Positions 1-6,630 of a DNA stretch of 31,895 bases are shown piece after piece. The DNA lies in IMG/VR virus record IMGVR_UViG_3300025133_003111, positions 1 to 31,895 of that record; one strand, given 5' to 3'. The notes beneath the pieces were generated by a model. It searched no databases and was not told where the DNA came from. It saw nothing but the letters and a program-made list of their open reading frames with translations. This stretch comes from a virus. The stretch's first letter is position 1. Each line of letters opens with the position of its first letter. The position numbers and the translations under genes are program-made.

Positions 1-33
1 TCACAAATAAAATTTGGATAGACGGGGTTAAAC

Positions 34-53
34 TACATGAATCCATGTATAAT
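34..53 (+). promoter_or_regulatory. Palindrome overlapping a consensus -10 box
   Basis: Bases 34-49 form a perfect inverted repeat, TACATG-AATC-CATGTA. A perfect TATAAT lies at 48-53 and shares its first two bases with the right arm. No good -35 hexamer sits 16-18 bases upstream (the sequence there is GGGTTA-like). A repressor-type palindrome laid over a -10 box could be an operator, but six-base arms are short and the match may be chance. Confidence 0.25.
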
Positions 54-108
54 TGTAAAACCAGGAAGTTCATAAATATCGAGAGTAAAAGACATGAAAA
101 GAGTCCTT

Positions 109-128
109 TTGGTAAGCTGTGATACCAA
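109..128 (+). other. Small hairpin in the leader
   Basis: TTGGTA (109-114) and TACCAA (123-128) are perfect reverse complements separated by eight bases, with a possible extra G-U pair outside. A competing five-base stem, AAAAG (97-101) with CTTTT (106-110), shares two of its bases, so the two could be alternatives. The function is unknown. Confidence 0.3.
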
Positions 129-190
129 GTTGCATTAGTTTTAGAATTATGTTAATAAGAGAGTGTTTGATGGTTTTTGTCTCTCTCCTT

Positions 191-278
191 GGGACTTGGT
201 CTTATCTTATATGTGTAACCTAATTGCCTTTGGGATCAAAAAGGTACTATTTGATAAGACTGAGTCCCTAACTTTTTT
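191..278 (+). terminator. Long inverted repeat followed by a T-run (terminator-like or processing site)
   Basis: Bases 191-206 pair with 253-268 along 16 positions: 14 Watson-Crick pairs plus two adjacent G-U pairs in the middle. After a two-by-two mismatch the pairing continues for three more bases (209-211 with 248-250). Inside the 46-base loop a second stem is possible, CCTTT (227-231) with AAAGG (240-244). Four bases after the main stem comes a run of six T (273-278). The whole fold looks like a large rho-independent terminator or an RNase III-type processing hairpin. It could also be a small structured RNA. It lies upstream of queE and downstream of the candidate -10 box at 48-53, so it may attenuate transcripts started at the left end. 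Confidence 0.4.
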
Positions 279-310
279 ATACTATGATGATACGAACAAT
301 AATAGTTGTA

Positions 311-340
311 TTGCTAACTACTCTTCTATATTTATATTAT
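311..340 (+). promoter_or_regulatory. Candidate sigma70-type promoter for the early operon
   Basis: TTGCTA (311-316) and TATTAT (335-340) are separated by 18 bases. They match the consensus hexamers at 4/6 and 5/6 positions. Transcription would start around 347, giving queE a leader of under 20 bases, which fits the lack of a clear Shine-Dalgarno before its ATG. The region is AT-rich, so such matches are expected by chance. Confidence 0.3.
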
Positions 341-363
341 ATTTTCTTTCTACTAACTAGTAG

Positions 364-957
364 ATGAAATATAAAATTAAAGATATATTTGGGCCAACAA
401 TCCAAGGGGAAGGTGCTTTGATGGGTACACCTTGCGCTTTCCTGAGATTCAGCAAATGCAATCTTTGGGACGGACGGGAAGAGAGTAGACATCTCGCAGA
501 GTGCAAAATTTGCGACACCGATTTTCTGGAATACAAAAAAATGACCGCAGAACAAATAGTCAAAAAGTTAAAGCCCTACAGAAATTATGCGGAATGGTTG
601 GTGGTGAGTGGTGGGGAGCCATTGTTGCAATTTGATTTTAATTTGGCAAGCCAGTTAGATGAATGGAAAATTTGTGTGGAAACAAATGGAACACAAGCCA
701 TTGACTTTCAGGTTGACCATGTAAGTTTTTCTCCAAAAACAAAAATGGAACGAATCAAATTAAAAAAATGTGATTCTTTGAAAATCTTATGGCCTGACCC
801 TCTTGGTCTGCTTCAAGAGTTCGATTCGTTCCCTGCCAAAAAAAGATTTTTACAGCCCATCAATGGACAGATTAGTTCAACGCTAGACAAACTATATGAA
901 TTAGGGGGGAGATATTTGTTGTCTCCACAACTTCATAAATATATAGGAGTCATGTGA
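364..957 (+). CDS. queE: 7-carboxy-7-deazaguanine synthase (radical SAM)
   Basis: QueE converts 6-carboxytetrahydropterin to 7-carboxy-7-deazaguanine (CDG) using S-adenosylmethionine and a 4Fe-4S cluster. It is a committed step to preQ0, queuosine and 7-deazaguanine DNA bases. The 197-residue protein has the QueE-type spacing C32-x14-C47-x2-C50 for the cluster, in place of the usual radical SAM C-x3-C-x2-C. It also has the N-terminal IQGEG substrate motif (13-17) and the SGGEPLLQ motif near residue 83 that contacts SAM. Length is normal for the compact QueE class. ATG 364 is the first start after a stop pair (tag tag) and has no good ribosome site. The gene overlaps queD by one base. Together with queD and the DpdA-like gene it indicates DNA modification, because phages have little need for tRNA queuosine alone. 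Identification is strong. Confidence 0.93.
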   Translation: MKYKIKDIFGPTIQGEGALMGTPCAFLRFSKCNLWDGREESRHLAECKICDTDFLEYKKMTAEQIVKKLKPYRNYAEWLVVSGGEPLLQFDFNLASQLDEWKICVETNGTQAIDFQVDHVSFSPKTKMERIKLKKCDSLKILWPDPLGLLQEFDSFPAKKRFLQPINGQISSTLDKLYELGGRYLLSPQLHKYIGVM

Positions 958-1349
958 TGTTTATTTTAAAAAAAGAGTTTCGCTTTGAGGCAGCACATTA
1001 TCTGCCTCTAGTTCCAGACCGCCATCCATGCAAACGACTCCATGGACATTCTTATGCCGTGGCGATTGAGGTTGGCTCGAAACATTTAAAAAATGGGTTC
1101 GTTGTGGATTTTGCAGAAATTAATAAGTTAATTAAGCCAGTCATAGAAAAGTTAGATCATCAACTGCTTAATGAGTTCGTGGAGAACCCAACCGTTGAAA
1201 ATTTGTGTTCCTATGTTGCGGATAATTTTTTAGCCAACATTGTAGATAACACATACGACAGACGTGATCAAGAAATATACCTTTTAGCCGTGGAAGTTTC
1301 AGAGACAGCGAAAACGAAATGCAGACTCGAGTTGAAGGAAGTCCTATGA
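957..1349 (+). CDS. queD: 6-carboxy-5,6,7,8-tetrahydropterin synthase
   Basis: QueD turns 7,8-dihydroneopterin triphosphate (made from GTP by FolE) into 6-carboxytetrahydropterin, the substrate of QueE. Counting from ATG 957, the zinc ligands are H14 (in FEAAHYLP) and H29 and H31 (in LHGHSY). C25 is the likely catalytic cysteine, H68 lies in LDHQLLN, and a late glutamate lies in VEVSETAKTKC. All are standard for the 6-pyruvoyltetrahydropterin synthase/QueD family, and about 130 residues is the usual size. An in-frame GTG at 954 could also start it, but AGGAG at 945-949 is better spaced for ATG 957, which overlaps the queE stop as TGATG. No folE or queC is visible in the window, so the host would supply GTP cyclohydrolase. 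Confidence 0.93.
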   Translation: MFILKKEFRFEAAHYLPLVPDRHPCKRLHGHSYAVAIEVGSKHLKNGFVVDFAEINKLIKPVIEKLDHQLLNEFVENPTVENLCSYVADNFLANIVDNTYDRRDQEIYLLAVEVSETAKTKCRLELKEVL

Positions 1350-1975
1350 GAATTTATCTTGCCAACCACTCTAGCCCTACACTTCATTATTTAGCAGGGA
1401 GGTATCTAGGTAGGATAGGGTGGCTCTTAACGCCTGATGGGTTTAAATCATGTAAACCTAGGCCTTGGATACCTATGGCCTTCGATAACGGAGCTTTTTC
1501 GGCATATCAAAATAAGACGGAGTGGAATGAAGAGGCATGGTTGGAAATGTTAAAGAAAATTGATCGACTGAATATTGAGCCTGAATGGGTTTTGGCTCCA
1601 GATTGTGTGGGAGACAAGGATGAAACCCTTAAAATGTTTTATATATACAGATATCATCTTAGTTCGAGAAACTTTAAAACTTTTTTTGCCGTTCAAGACG
1701 GGTGTTTACCTCAAGATGTACCTACAACCGCACACGGTATATTTGTAGGAGGGACTCTAGCTTGGAAATGGAAGACTTTATCCATGTGGTGTAAGGCCTT
1801 TAAAAGGGTACACGTTGGCAGAGTAAACCGTCCTAATCGACTAATTCAATGTTACAAGGAAAAAGTGGAAAGTGTAGATGGTACGGGATGGTTCAGAAGA
1901 CCTCCATTAGAATGGCAGGATGAATTAGAAACATTTTTCAACAAACATTCAGATACAAAGGAGAAACAAAAATGA
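1346..1975 (+). CDS. dpdA: Short TGT/DpdA-like 7-deazaguanine DNA transglycosylase
   Basis: This is probably the enzyme that exchanges guanine for a 7-deazaguanine in phage DNA. From ATG 1346 (209 residues) it shows, in order, the landmarks of the tRNA-guanine transglycosylase barrel. AFDNGAF (D47) resembles the TDSGGFQ motif. APDCVGD (86-90) and FAVQDG (114-119) follow. GIFVGGT (131-137) resembles the glycine-rich GGLAVGE loop. VHVGRVNRP (155-163) comes next, and SVDGTGW (D178) sits where the nucleophilic aspartate is expected. The alignment is by eye. Bacterial TGT and DpdA are about 370 residues or more, so this is a reduced form without the usual zinc-binding tail. An in-frame ATG at 1319 exists, but 1346 overlaps the queD stop as ATGA and follows AAGGA. 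Adjacent queE and queD make the role likely. It could instead act on RNA. Confidence 0.72.
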   Translation: MRIYLANHSSPTLHYLAGRYLGRIGWLLTPDGFKSCKPRPWIPMAFDNGAFSAYQNKTEWNEEAWLEMLKKIDRLNIEPEWVLAPDCVGDKDETLKMFYIYRYHLSSRNFKTFFAVQDGCLPQDVPTTAHGIFVGGTLAWKWKTLSMWCKAFKRVHVGRVNRPNRLIQCYKEKVESVDGTGWFRRPPLEWQDELETFFNKHSDTKEKQK

Positions 1976-2280
1976 CAGCTTTAGCTTCAATGGTACTCAC
2001 CGTATTTACTTCTTACCTTGTCAATCCATCCTGGTTTGACTCCGGTTCATACCGCTATGAATCCACACACTCTACTCTAGAAGAATGCCAGCTAGTCAAG
2101 CATGGTTTAGATGCCGTCTGTGCAGGAGACTCTCCGTCTCACCTGTATGTAAACTACGATTGGCATAGGGATGAAGATGTACCAGAGGATTTCAATAAGC
2201 CTATGGTGTTCACAAAGTGTGATTATTGGGCAGGGTGTTATTCGCATAGACCAGTAACAAGGACTAACACAGTACAATGA
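1972..2280 (+). CDS. Small protein with hydrophobic N-terminus and four cysteines
   Basis: I do not recognise this 102-residue protein. Residues 1-17 are hydrophobic and could be a signal sequence or membrane anchor, though a leading positive charge is missing. The rest is polar, with cysteines at 39 and 50 and two more near 83 and 88, a pattern that would allow two disulfides in the periplasm. The start is well supported: AAAGGAG at 1957-1963, ATG 1972, and a four-base ATGA overlap with the dpdA-like gene. Its own end overlaps the next gene the same way. Position next to a membrane protein in the early operon would fit an envelope or superinfection-exclusion role, but that is inference only. 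Confidence 0.6.
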   Translation: MTALASMVLTVFTSYLVNPSWFDSGSYRYESTHSTLEECQLVKHGLDAVCAGDSPSHLYVNYDWHRDEDVPEDFNKPMVFTKCDYWAGCYSHRPVTRTNTVQ

Positions 2281-2492
2281 TCTGGATTGAGAGCTTCCTA
2301 TCTATATGGGCTTTAGTAGCCATTAGATTGTTAGCTCAAGGCCACAAGGCAGGGCCTATCGTTGGATGGATAGGTCAGGTCTTGTGGGTTTCCATGTGGA
2401 TATACACTAGACAATATGGTTTTATTCTTATTGATGTCGGACTAGGGTATATCTACTTGGAAGCTTATTTTAAAGGTAAAAAAAGTGAATAA
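2277..2492 (+). CDS. Small integral membrane protein
   Basis: This 71-residue protein is mostly hydrophobic, with about two membrane segments. One is near residues 5-20 and the second runs through roughly 28-64, possibly as two shorter helices broken at the TRQYG turn. It ends in the charged tail FKGKKSE. The aromatic Trp/Tyr-rich stretch recalls fragments of PnuC-type nicotinamide riboside transporters, but it is far too short to be one, and I give no function. ATG 2277 overlaps the previous stop as ATGA. Translational coupling to the Cys-containing protein before it suggests they work together. Confidence 0.6.
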   Translation: MIWIESFLSIWALVAIRLLAQGHKAGPIVGWIGQVLWVSMWIYTRQYGFILIDVGLGYIYLEAYFKGKKSE

Positions 2493-3015
2493 ACCTATGA
2501 GTTTAAGACACCACTCAGGACTATATACTCCAGAAGATTTAGACAAGATCACAGAACTAGGTGATTCACTAGATTTAATAGAAGGTGCAGTCTTGGTGGA
2601 TGGAAAGGATGCAGTAGAGCACAAGAAAAGAAACACCAAGATAGCATGGGTACACCATACCCTTGAAACAGCTTGGATATTCATAAAGATGGCTAAACTA
2701 TGGGAGCTAGAACCTATCTCTATGCTGCAATCATTTCAATATAGTTTATACAATGTCGGGGGTCACTACGATTGGCACAGGGATTTAGGTGCTAATGATG
2801 AGATCGTGAGTAACAGGGTGATATCAGGTGTTCTTCAGTTGAGTGAACCCACAGATTATACAGGTGGTCTACTGGAAGTAGAAAATCATTTTGGCCCACA
2901 TACGATTGAGAAAGAACGGGGCATGGTGACTTCTTTTCCTGCTGGATGGAGACACAGAGTTACACCTGTTACTCACGGTGTTAGAAAGACTTTAGTTATG
3001 TGGGGGTTGCGTTAG
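2485..3015 (+). CDS. 2-oxoglutarate/Fe(II)-dependent oxygenase (prolyl-4-hydroxylase-like)
   Basis: A double-stranded beta-helix oxygenase that would hydroxylate a substrate while decarboxylating 2-oxoglutarate. The iron triad is visible: H98 and D100 in YDWHRD, and H157 in WRHRVTPV. R167 in GVRKTLV would bind the 2-oxoglutarate carboxylate. The spacing matches the P4H/PKHD branch common in marine phages, and 176 residues is a complete catalytic domain. GTG 2485 has AAAGG eight bases upstream and overlaps the previous gene by eight bases; ATG 2497 is the alternative start. The substrate is unknown. It may be a protein or a nucleic acid base, and its place in one operon with the deazaguanine genes makes base hydroxylation worth considering. 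Family assignment is firm. Confidence 0.88.
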   Translation: MNKPMSLRHHSGLYTPEDLDKITELGDSLDLIEGAVLVDGKDAVEHKKRNTKIAWVHHTLETAWIFIKMAKLWELEPISMLQSFQYSLYNVGGHYDWHRDLGANDEIVSNRVISGVLQLSEPTDYTGGLLEVENHFGPHTIEKERGMVTSFPAGWRHRVTPVTHGVRKTLVMWGLR

Positions 3016-5414
3016 TGTTACACAGGCAGAAACTTTTAGAAGAAGAAATGATAACCTTAGGTGTTAAAAGGTATCGTCACGAAAATACAGAGGCTAGAAA
3101 AGGTAAACATGAGTCTACTACTCCTGCTGGTATTCAATTCATTCGTAAAGGCTGTGGGAAAATAAGTAAAGCCTTAGATAAACTGAAGCTAGACTATATC
3201 AAAGGTGAGCCCATCCAATGTGAAAAAGAAGTGATGGAGCTATTAACTAACTCTGTATCTTCTGAGGTAGTCGCTTTCTTAGCTTTGAAAGCTTGTGTTA
3301 ACCACTTGTCTACTCCGGTTAAACTAGTCAAGGTAGCTTTAGAGATCGGGTCTTTCATAGAAGATGAAACAAGGTTCAGAGCCTTTGCTAAAGAGAATGC
3401 TCCCTTGTTTGGTGTGGTTACTAGGGATCTCTCAAAGAGAACCACTAATTACAGGAAACAAAAAAGAGTACTTGTCCATTCAGCTAACAAAGCTGGTATT
3501 GAGTGGCATAACTGGTTAACTTCAGATAAAACCAGGATGGGAGTATTGCTTATCAAAATGGTTTGTGAACATACCAAATTATTTGAAATTAAGAAACATA
3601 CTAATGACAATCATAAGAAGTTTAAAAAAGTGTACTGGTTAGAAGCTACTGAGGCTAGTCTTAAATGGATAGATAATAAAAATAGTGTATGTGAGTTATT
3701 AAGTCCAGTTAAGATGCCTTGTCTTATCTATCCTAGAAAATGGGATAGCGTTTATACTGGTGGTTACTACCAGTACACTAATATGAATTTGGTTAAAACT
3801 AATGATGCAACATATCTTCAACAATTAGACAATACTAATTTAAAGGAGGTGTTTCATGCCACCAATATCGTACAAGGAACGGGCTGGAGAATTAACAGTA
3901 AAGTCTTTGAAGTTATGGAAGCCTTATATGACAATCAATCAATGTGTAAGGTTGTCCCTGAGTTTGGACAAAGACACATGGAAGAGCCATACCCTAAAAC
4001 AGGGACAAAGGAAGAAATAATAGAATGGAAAAGAAGAGCTACACTACTACATTCAGAGAATGTCAGGTTAAAAACAAAGCGTATACAGTTTGCTCAGTTA
4101 ATGTGGATGACAAGGAAATTCAAGGATGAGAAAGCTATCTATTTCCCTCATACCTTGGACTTTCGTGGACGTATGTATGCCAACACAGCTTTCCTCAATC
4201 CCCAAGGTGAGGATTCCGCAAAAGGCTTGCTGGAATTCTCTACGGGAAAAGCTTTGGGTTCTTCAGGATTGTCATGGTTCAAGGTACACCTCAGCAATAC
4301 TTGGGGGTTCGATAAGGCATCCTTGGAAGAAAGGTTCGAGTGGACTGAAAACAACGAGGACTTAATACAGAGAGTTGGTATTGATCCTCTTAGAAATCGT
4401 GAATGGATGGATGCAGACAAACCTTGGCAATTCCTTAGGGCTTGCTTTGAGTATGTTTGTTGTAACAATGATGAGGATTACATATCTCATCTTCCTATCA
4501 CGGTGGATGGTAGTTGCAATGGTCTCCAACATTTTTCTGCTATGCTAAGAGATGATGTTGGAGGCTCTGCAACTAACCTTATCAACCATGAGCAACCGGA
4601 GGACATTTATGAAATCGTTAAAAAAGAAGCAGAAAAAGGAATGGTTCTGGATAATAATCCTGACTTCACTTTATGGAGTAATGGTTGTCTATCTCGTTCA
4701 TTGGTTAAACGCCCAGTAATGACTACTCCTTATGGAGCTACCCTATATGGAATGAGGGATCAAATACATGAAGAACTTAAAAAGCAAATGGATAAAGGTG
4801 TGGTATTTCCTGGTATTGATAATGGGATTGATCTCTGGCCTCATTGTAAATACTTGGCTCTTCATATCTATTCAGCTATTGGTAGAGTTGTGGTCTCTTC
4901 TAGACAAGGCATGAAGTGGTTACAAGATGTAGCTAAAGCTGCTAACAAATTAAAAAGACCTATATACTGGACTCTTCCTACTGGTTTTGTAGTTAAACAG
5001 AAGTATATAAGGTCTGTAGTAAAACAAATTAAGACTATAATAAATGGACGGATGGCTTCTTTATTTGCAGGACATAGTGATGCTGAGAAGATGCACAATT
5101 TTAGACAAGTCAATGGTATTGCTCCTAACTTTGTTCATAGTTTGGATGCTTGTCACCTTATGAAAACTATAATTAATGCTAAAGATAATCATGGTATTGA
5201 ATCGTTTTCTGTAGTACATGATTCTTTTGGCACTCATGCCTGTGACATTGAACAATTAGGTATAGTGCTCAGAGAAACCTTTGTAGACATTTATGAAAAA
5301 GATGTATTGAAAAAATTTATGGAAGAACAGGGAGACTTAGATTTGCCAAGTCTTCCTGAGTATGGTAAATTAAATATTGAGGAAGTGAAAGATGCAGAAT
5401 TCTTTTTTAGCTAA
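3000..5414 (+). CDS. T7-type single-subunit DNA-directed RNA polymerase
   Basis: Transcribes the phage genes from phage-specific promoters (T7 gene 1 homologue). The 804 residues carry DFRGRMY, then palm motif A in VDGSCNGLQHFSAM (D503, matching T7 D537), the fingers motif KRPVMTTPYG (K570 and Y578, matching T7 K631 and Y639), and motif C VHDSFGTHA (D741, matching T7 D812). The region around IYWTLPTGF aligns with the T7 promoter-specificity hairpin, with different residues. The C-terminal EFFFS resembles the T7 FAFA foot. T7 RNAP has 883 residues; most of the difference is in the N-terminal domain. GTG 3000 is used here. GTG 3015, which overlaps the oxygenase stop as TAGTG, is an equally good start, and ATG 3048 would cut into sequence resembling the T7 N-terminus. 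A higher-GC patch around 4130-4470 is noted separately. Confidence 0.96.
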   Translation: MGVALVLHRQKLLEEEMITLGVKRYRHENTEARKGKHESTTPAGIQFIRKGCGKISKALDKLKLDYIKGEPIQCEKEVMELLTNSVSSEVVAFLALKACVNHLSTPVKLVKVALEIGSFIEDETRFRAFAKENAPLFGVVTRDLSKRTTNYRKQKRVLVHSANKAGIEWHNWLTSDKTRMGVLLIKMVCEHTKLFEIKKHTNDNHKKFKKVYWLEATEASLKWIDNKNSVCELLSPVKMPCLIYPRKWDSVYTGGYYQYTNMNLVKTNDATYLQQLDNTNLKEVFHATNIVQGTGWRINSKVFEVMEALYDNQSMCKVVPEFGQRHMEEPYPKTGTKEEIIEWKRRATLLHSENVRLKTKRIQFAQLMWMTRKFKDEKAIYFPHTLDFRGRMYANTAFLNPQGEDSAKGLLEFSTGKALGSSGLSWFKVHLSNTWGFDKASLEERFEWTENNEDLIQRVGIDPLRNREWMDADKPWQFLRACFEYVCCNNDEDYISHLPITVDGSCNGLQHFSAMLRDDVGGSATNLINHEQPEDIYEIVKKEAEKGMVLDNNPDFTLWSNGCLSRSLVKRPVMTTPYGATLYGMRDQIHEELKKQMDKGVVFPGIDNGIDLWPHCKYLALHIYSAIGRVVVSSRQGMKWLQDVAKAANKLKRPIYWTLPTGFVVKQKYIRSVVKQIKTIINGRMASLFAGHSDAEKMHNFRQVNGIAPNFVHSLDACHLMKTIINAKDNHGIESFSVVHDSFGTHACDIEQLGIVLRETFVDIYEKDVLKKFMEEQGDLDLPSLPEYGKLNIEEVKDAEFFFS

Positions 5415-5658
5415 TTCAAATGTAAAGAATGTGTCAGCAGGAATGATGGCAGTAGTAGATTCAATACATGAGTATAGTAAAGCAGAAAGACACGCTATAA
5501 TTCTTAGTGTGTTTAATTGTTTATACAATAACAAACTTGAAGAGTTGTACAGCGTTGCTGATGTAATGCTGATGGTAGACACAATGAGAGAAGAGTGCAA
5601 ACGCACAAAGGTTCCCGAATTTGGGGGAGCAGAACGATACATTAAAGGAGAATTATAA
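5392..5658 (+). CDS. Small helical hypothetical protein between RNAP and SSB
   Basis: I do not recognise this 88-residue protein. It is predicted by eye to be largely alpha-helical and mildly acidic, without membrane segments or metal motifs. ATG 5392 has GAGG about nine bases upstream and overlaps the end of the polymerase gene by 23 bases. Its stop overlaps the SSB start by one base (TAATG), which supports it as a real coupled gene. T7 has several small host-takeover proteins in the equivalent interval, including the gp2 inhibitor of host RNA polymerase. No sequence likeness to those is visible. Confidence 0.62.
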   Translation: MQNSFLANSNVKNVSAGMMAVVDSIHEYSKAERHAIILSVFNCLYNNKLEELYSVADVMLMVDTMREECKRTKVPEFGGAERYIKGEL

Positions 5659-6224
5659 TGGCAAAACAAAAGTTTGAAACCCATGTATCACCAGCTGGAA
5701 TTGCAGTATACCCTTGGCTTAACAAACCGGATACTAAGTTTGATGCTGACGGAGTATTCTCAGTTAAACTTATCTTTGACAAGGCTGCAACTAAAAAGAT
5801 TAGTGACGTGGTAAAGCCACTTATGAACGGTGGTAAAAACAACCCTATTAAACCTGAGGTAGATGATCAGGGAGAAAAGACAGGGAAGTATGTTGCTAAC
5901 TTTAAGATGAAAGCTCATGTAAGAACCAAAGGTGGTGATGAGTGGGATCAGAAGCCCATCCTGGTGGACTCTAATGGTAATCGTATGATTGCAGCCATAG
6001 GTGGTGGAAGTAGACTTCAAGTAGCCTATGAAGCAGTACCCTATGATGCTATGGGAGGTGGTGTTAGTTTGAGAATGAAGAAGGTACGGGTGCTTGATCT
6101 TGTTGAGTACCAAGCTAAGGATGATGGTACAGACTGGGGTAAAGAGAAGGGCAGCTATGTAGCACCTAAGGATGAATTTGAAGAAGCAGAGGATGTAGTA
6201 GATGAAGATGAAGAAGATTTCTAG
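5658..6224 (+). CDS. Single-stranded DNA-binding protein (T7 gp2.5-like)
   Basis: Coats single-stranded DNA at the replication fork and recruits polymerase and helicase. The 188-residue protein starts with the gp2.5-like MAKQKFETHVSPAG segment, has an OB-fold-like beta-rich core, and ends in a strongly acidic tail with a terminal phenylalanine (DEDEEDF). That tail is the hallmark of gp2.5 and is used to bind the polymerase and helicase. T7 gp2.5 has 232 residues, so this one is somewhat compact. AAAGGAGA lies just before ATG 5658. Position between RNAP and endonuclease I matches T7 gene 2.5. Confidence 0.88.
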   Translation: MAKQKFETHVSPAGIAVYPWLNKPDTKFDADGVFSVKLIFDKAATKKISDVVKPLMNGGKNNPIKPEVDDQGEKTGKYVANFKMKAHVRTKGGDEWDQKPILVDSNGNRMIAAIGGGSRLQVAYEAVPYDAMGGGVSLRMKKVRVLDLVEYQAKDDGTDWGKEKGSYVAPKDEFEEAEDVVDEDEEDF

Positions 6225-6630
6225 CAGTCAGTTGCGTAGGGGTATGAAAGAGGGGTATCGTTCAGGACTTGAATCTTCAGTAGGAGCACAGCTTAACTCT
6301 GCTAAGGTCAGGTGGGAATATGAGACTGAACGTATCCCGTATACTCCTAAAGTAAAAACTTATACTCCTGATTTTATTTTAAAAGGCAAAGGGGTTAAGT
6401 TTTATATCGAAACTAAGGGTAGGTTCCTTGGGTCAGACAGAACTAAACACCTTCTGCTTAAGGAGCAACACCCTCAGTTGGATATAAGGTTTGTCTTTAC
6501 TAACCCGAATCAAAAACTATACAAGGGAGCCAAGACAACATATGGAGAGTGGTGCAAAAAACATGGATTTAGCTTTTCCAAAGGAAGCATACCAGACAGT
6601 TGGATCAGAGAGTGTCTGCATACGACATGA
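6202..6630 (+). CDS. Endonuclease I, Holliday-junction resolvase (T7 gp3-like)
   Basis: Cuts branched DNA and degrades host DNA to supply nucleotides. The 142 residues show the PD-(D/E)XK active site of T7 endonuclease I in order: E24 in YRSGLE, D57 in TPDFIL, and E70 with K72 in YIETKGR (T7 E20, D55, E65, K67). Length is close to the 149 of T7. ATG 6202 overlaps SSB by 23 bases; ATG 6208 is an alternative. The 3' end overlaps the primase-helicase gene by at least 68 bases, more than usual for this genome. Confidence 0.92.
   Translation: MKMKKISSSQLRRGMKEGYRSGLESSVGAQLNSAKVRWEYETERIPYTPKVKTYTPDFILKGKGVKFYIETKGRFLGSDRTKHLLLKEQHPQLDIRFVFTNPNQKLYKGAKTTYGEWCKKHGFSFSKGSIPDSWIRECLHTT

Larger units (their letters stand above)
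1..363. other. Structured non-coding leader before the early operon
   Basis: I see no convincing gene in these 363 bases. One open frame on the + strand (163-360, GTG start, 65 codons) covers the second half. It has no good ribosome site and no recognisable sequence, and it runs through a strong inverted repeat, so I do not call it. The leader instead holds inverted repeats at 34-49, 109-128 and 191-268, a six-T run at 273-278, and candidate sigma70-type promoter elements at 48-53 and 311-340. It precedes the first gene of a long one-directional operon. In T7-like phages such a left-end region carries host-polymerase promoters and RNA-processing or termination signals. That role is inferred here from position. 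Confidence 0.6.

Noticed and set aside
153-158. TTGCAT-N17-TAATAA promoter-like pair (130-158)
   Set aside because: Only 3/6 matches in each hexamer in AT-rich sequence; no better than chance.
163-360. Open frame of 65 codons (GTG start) in the leader
   Set aside because: No good ribosome site, odd composition, no recognisable sequence, and it runs through a 16-pair inverted repeat and a T-run that explain the region better.
1-363. tRNA gene in the leader, suggested by the 78-base stem-loop region
   Set aside because: The 16-pair stem is too long for an acceptor stem, and no T-loop (GTTCRA) or anticodon arm could be placed.
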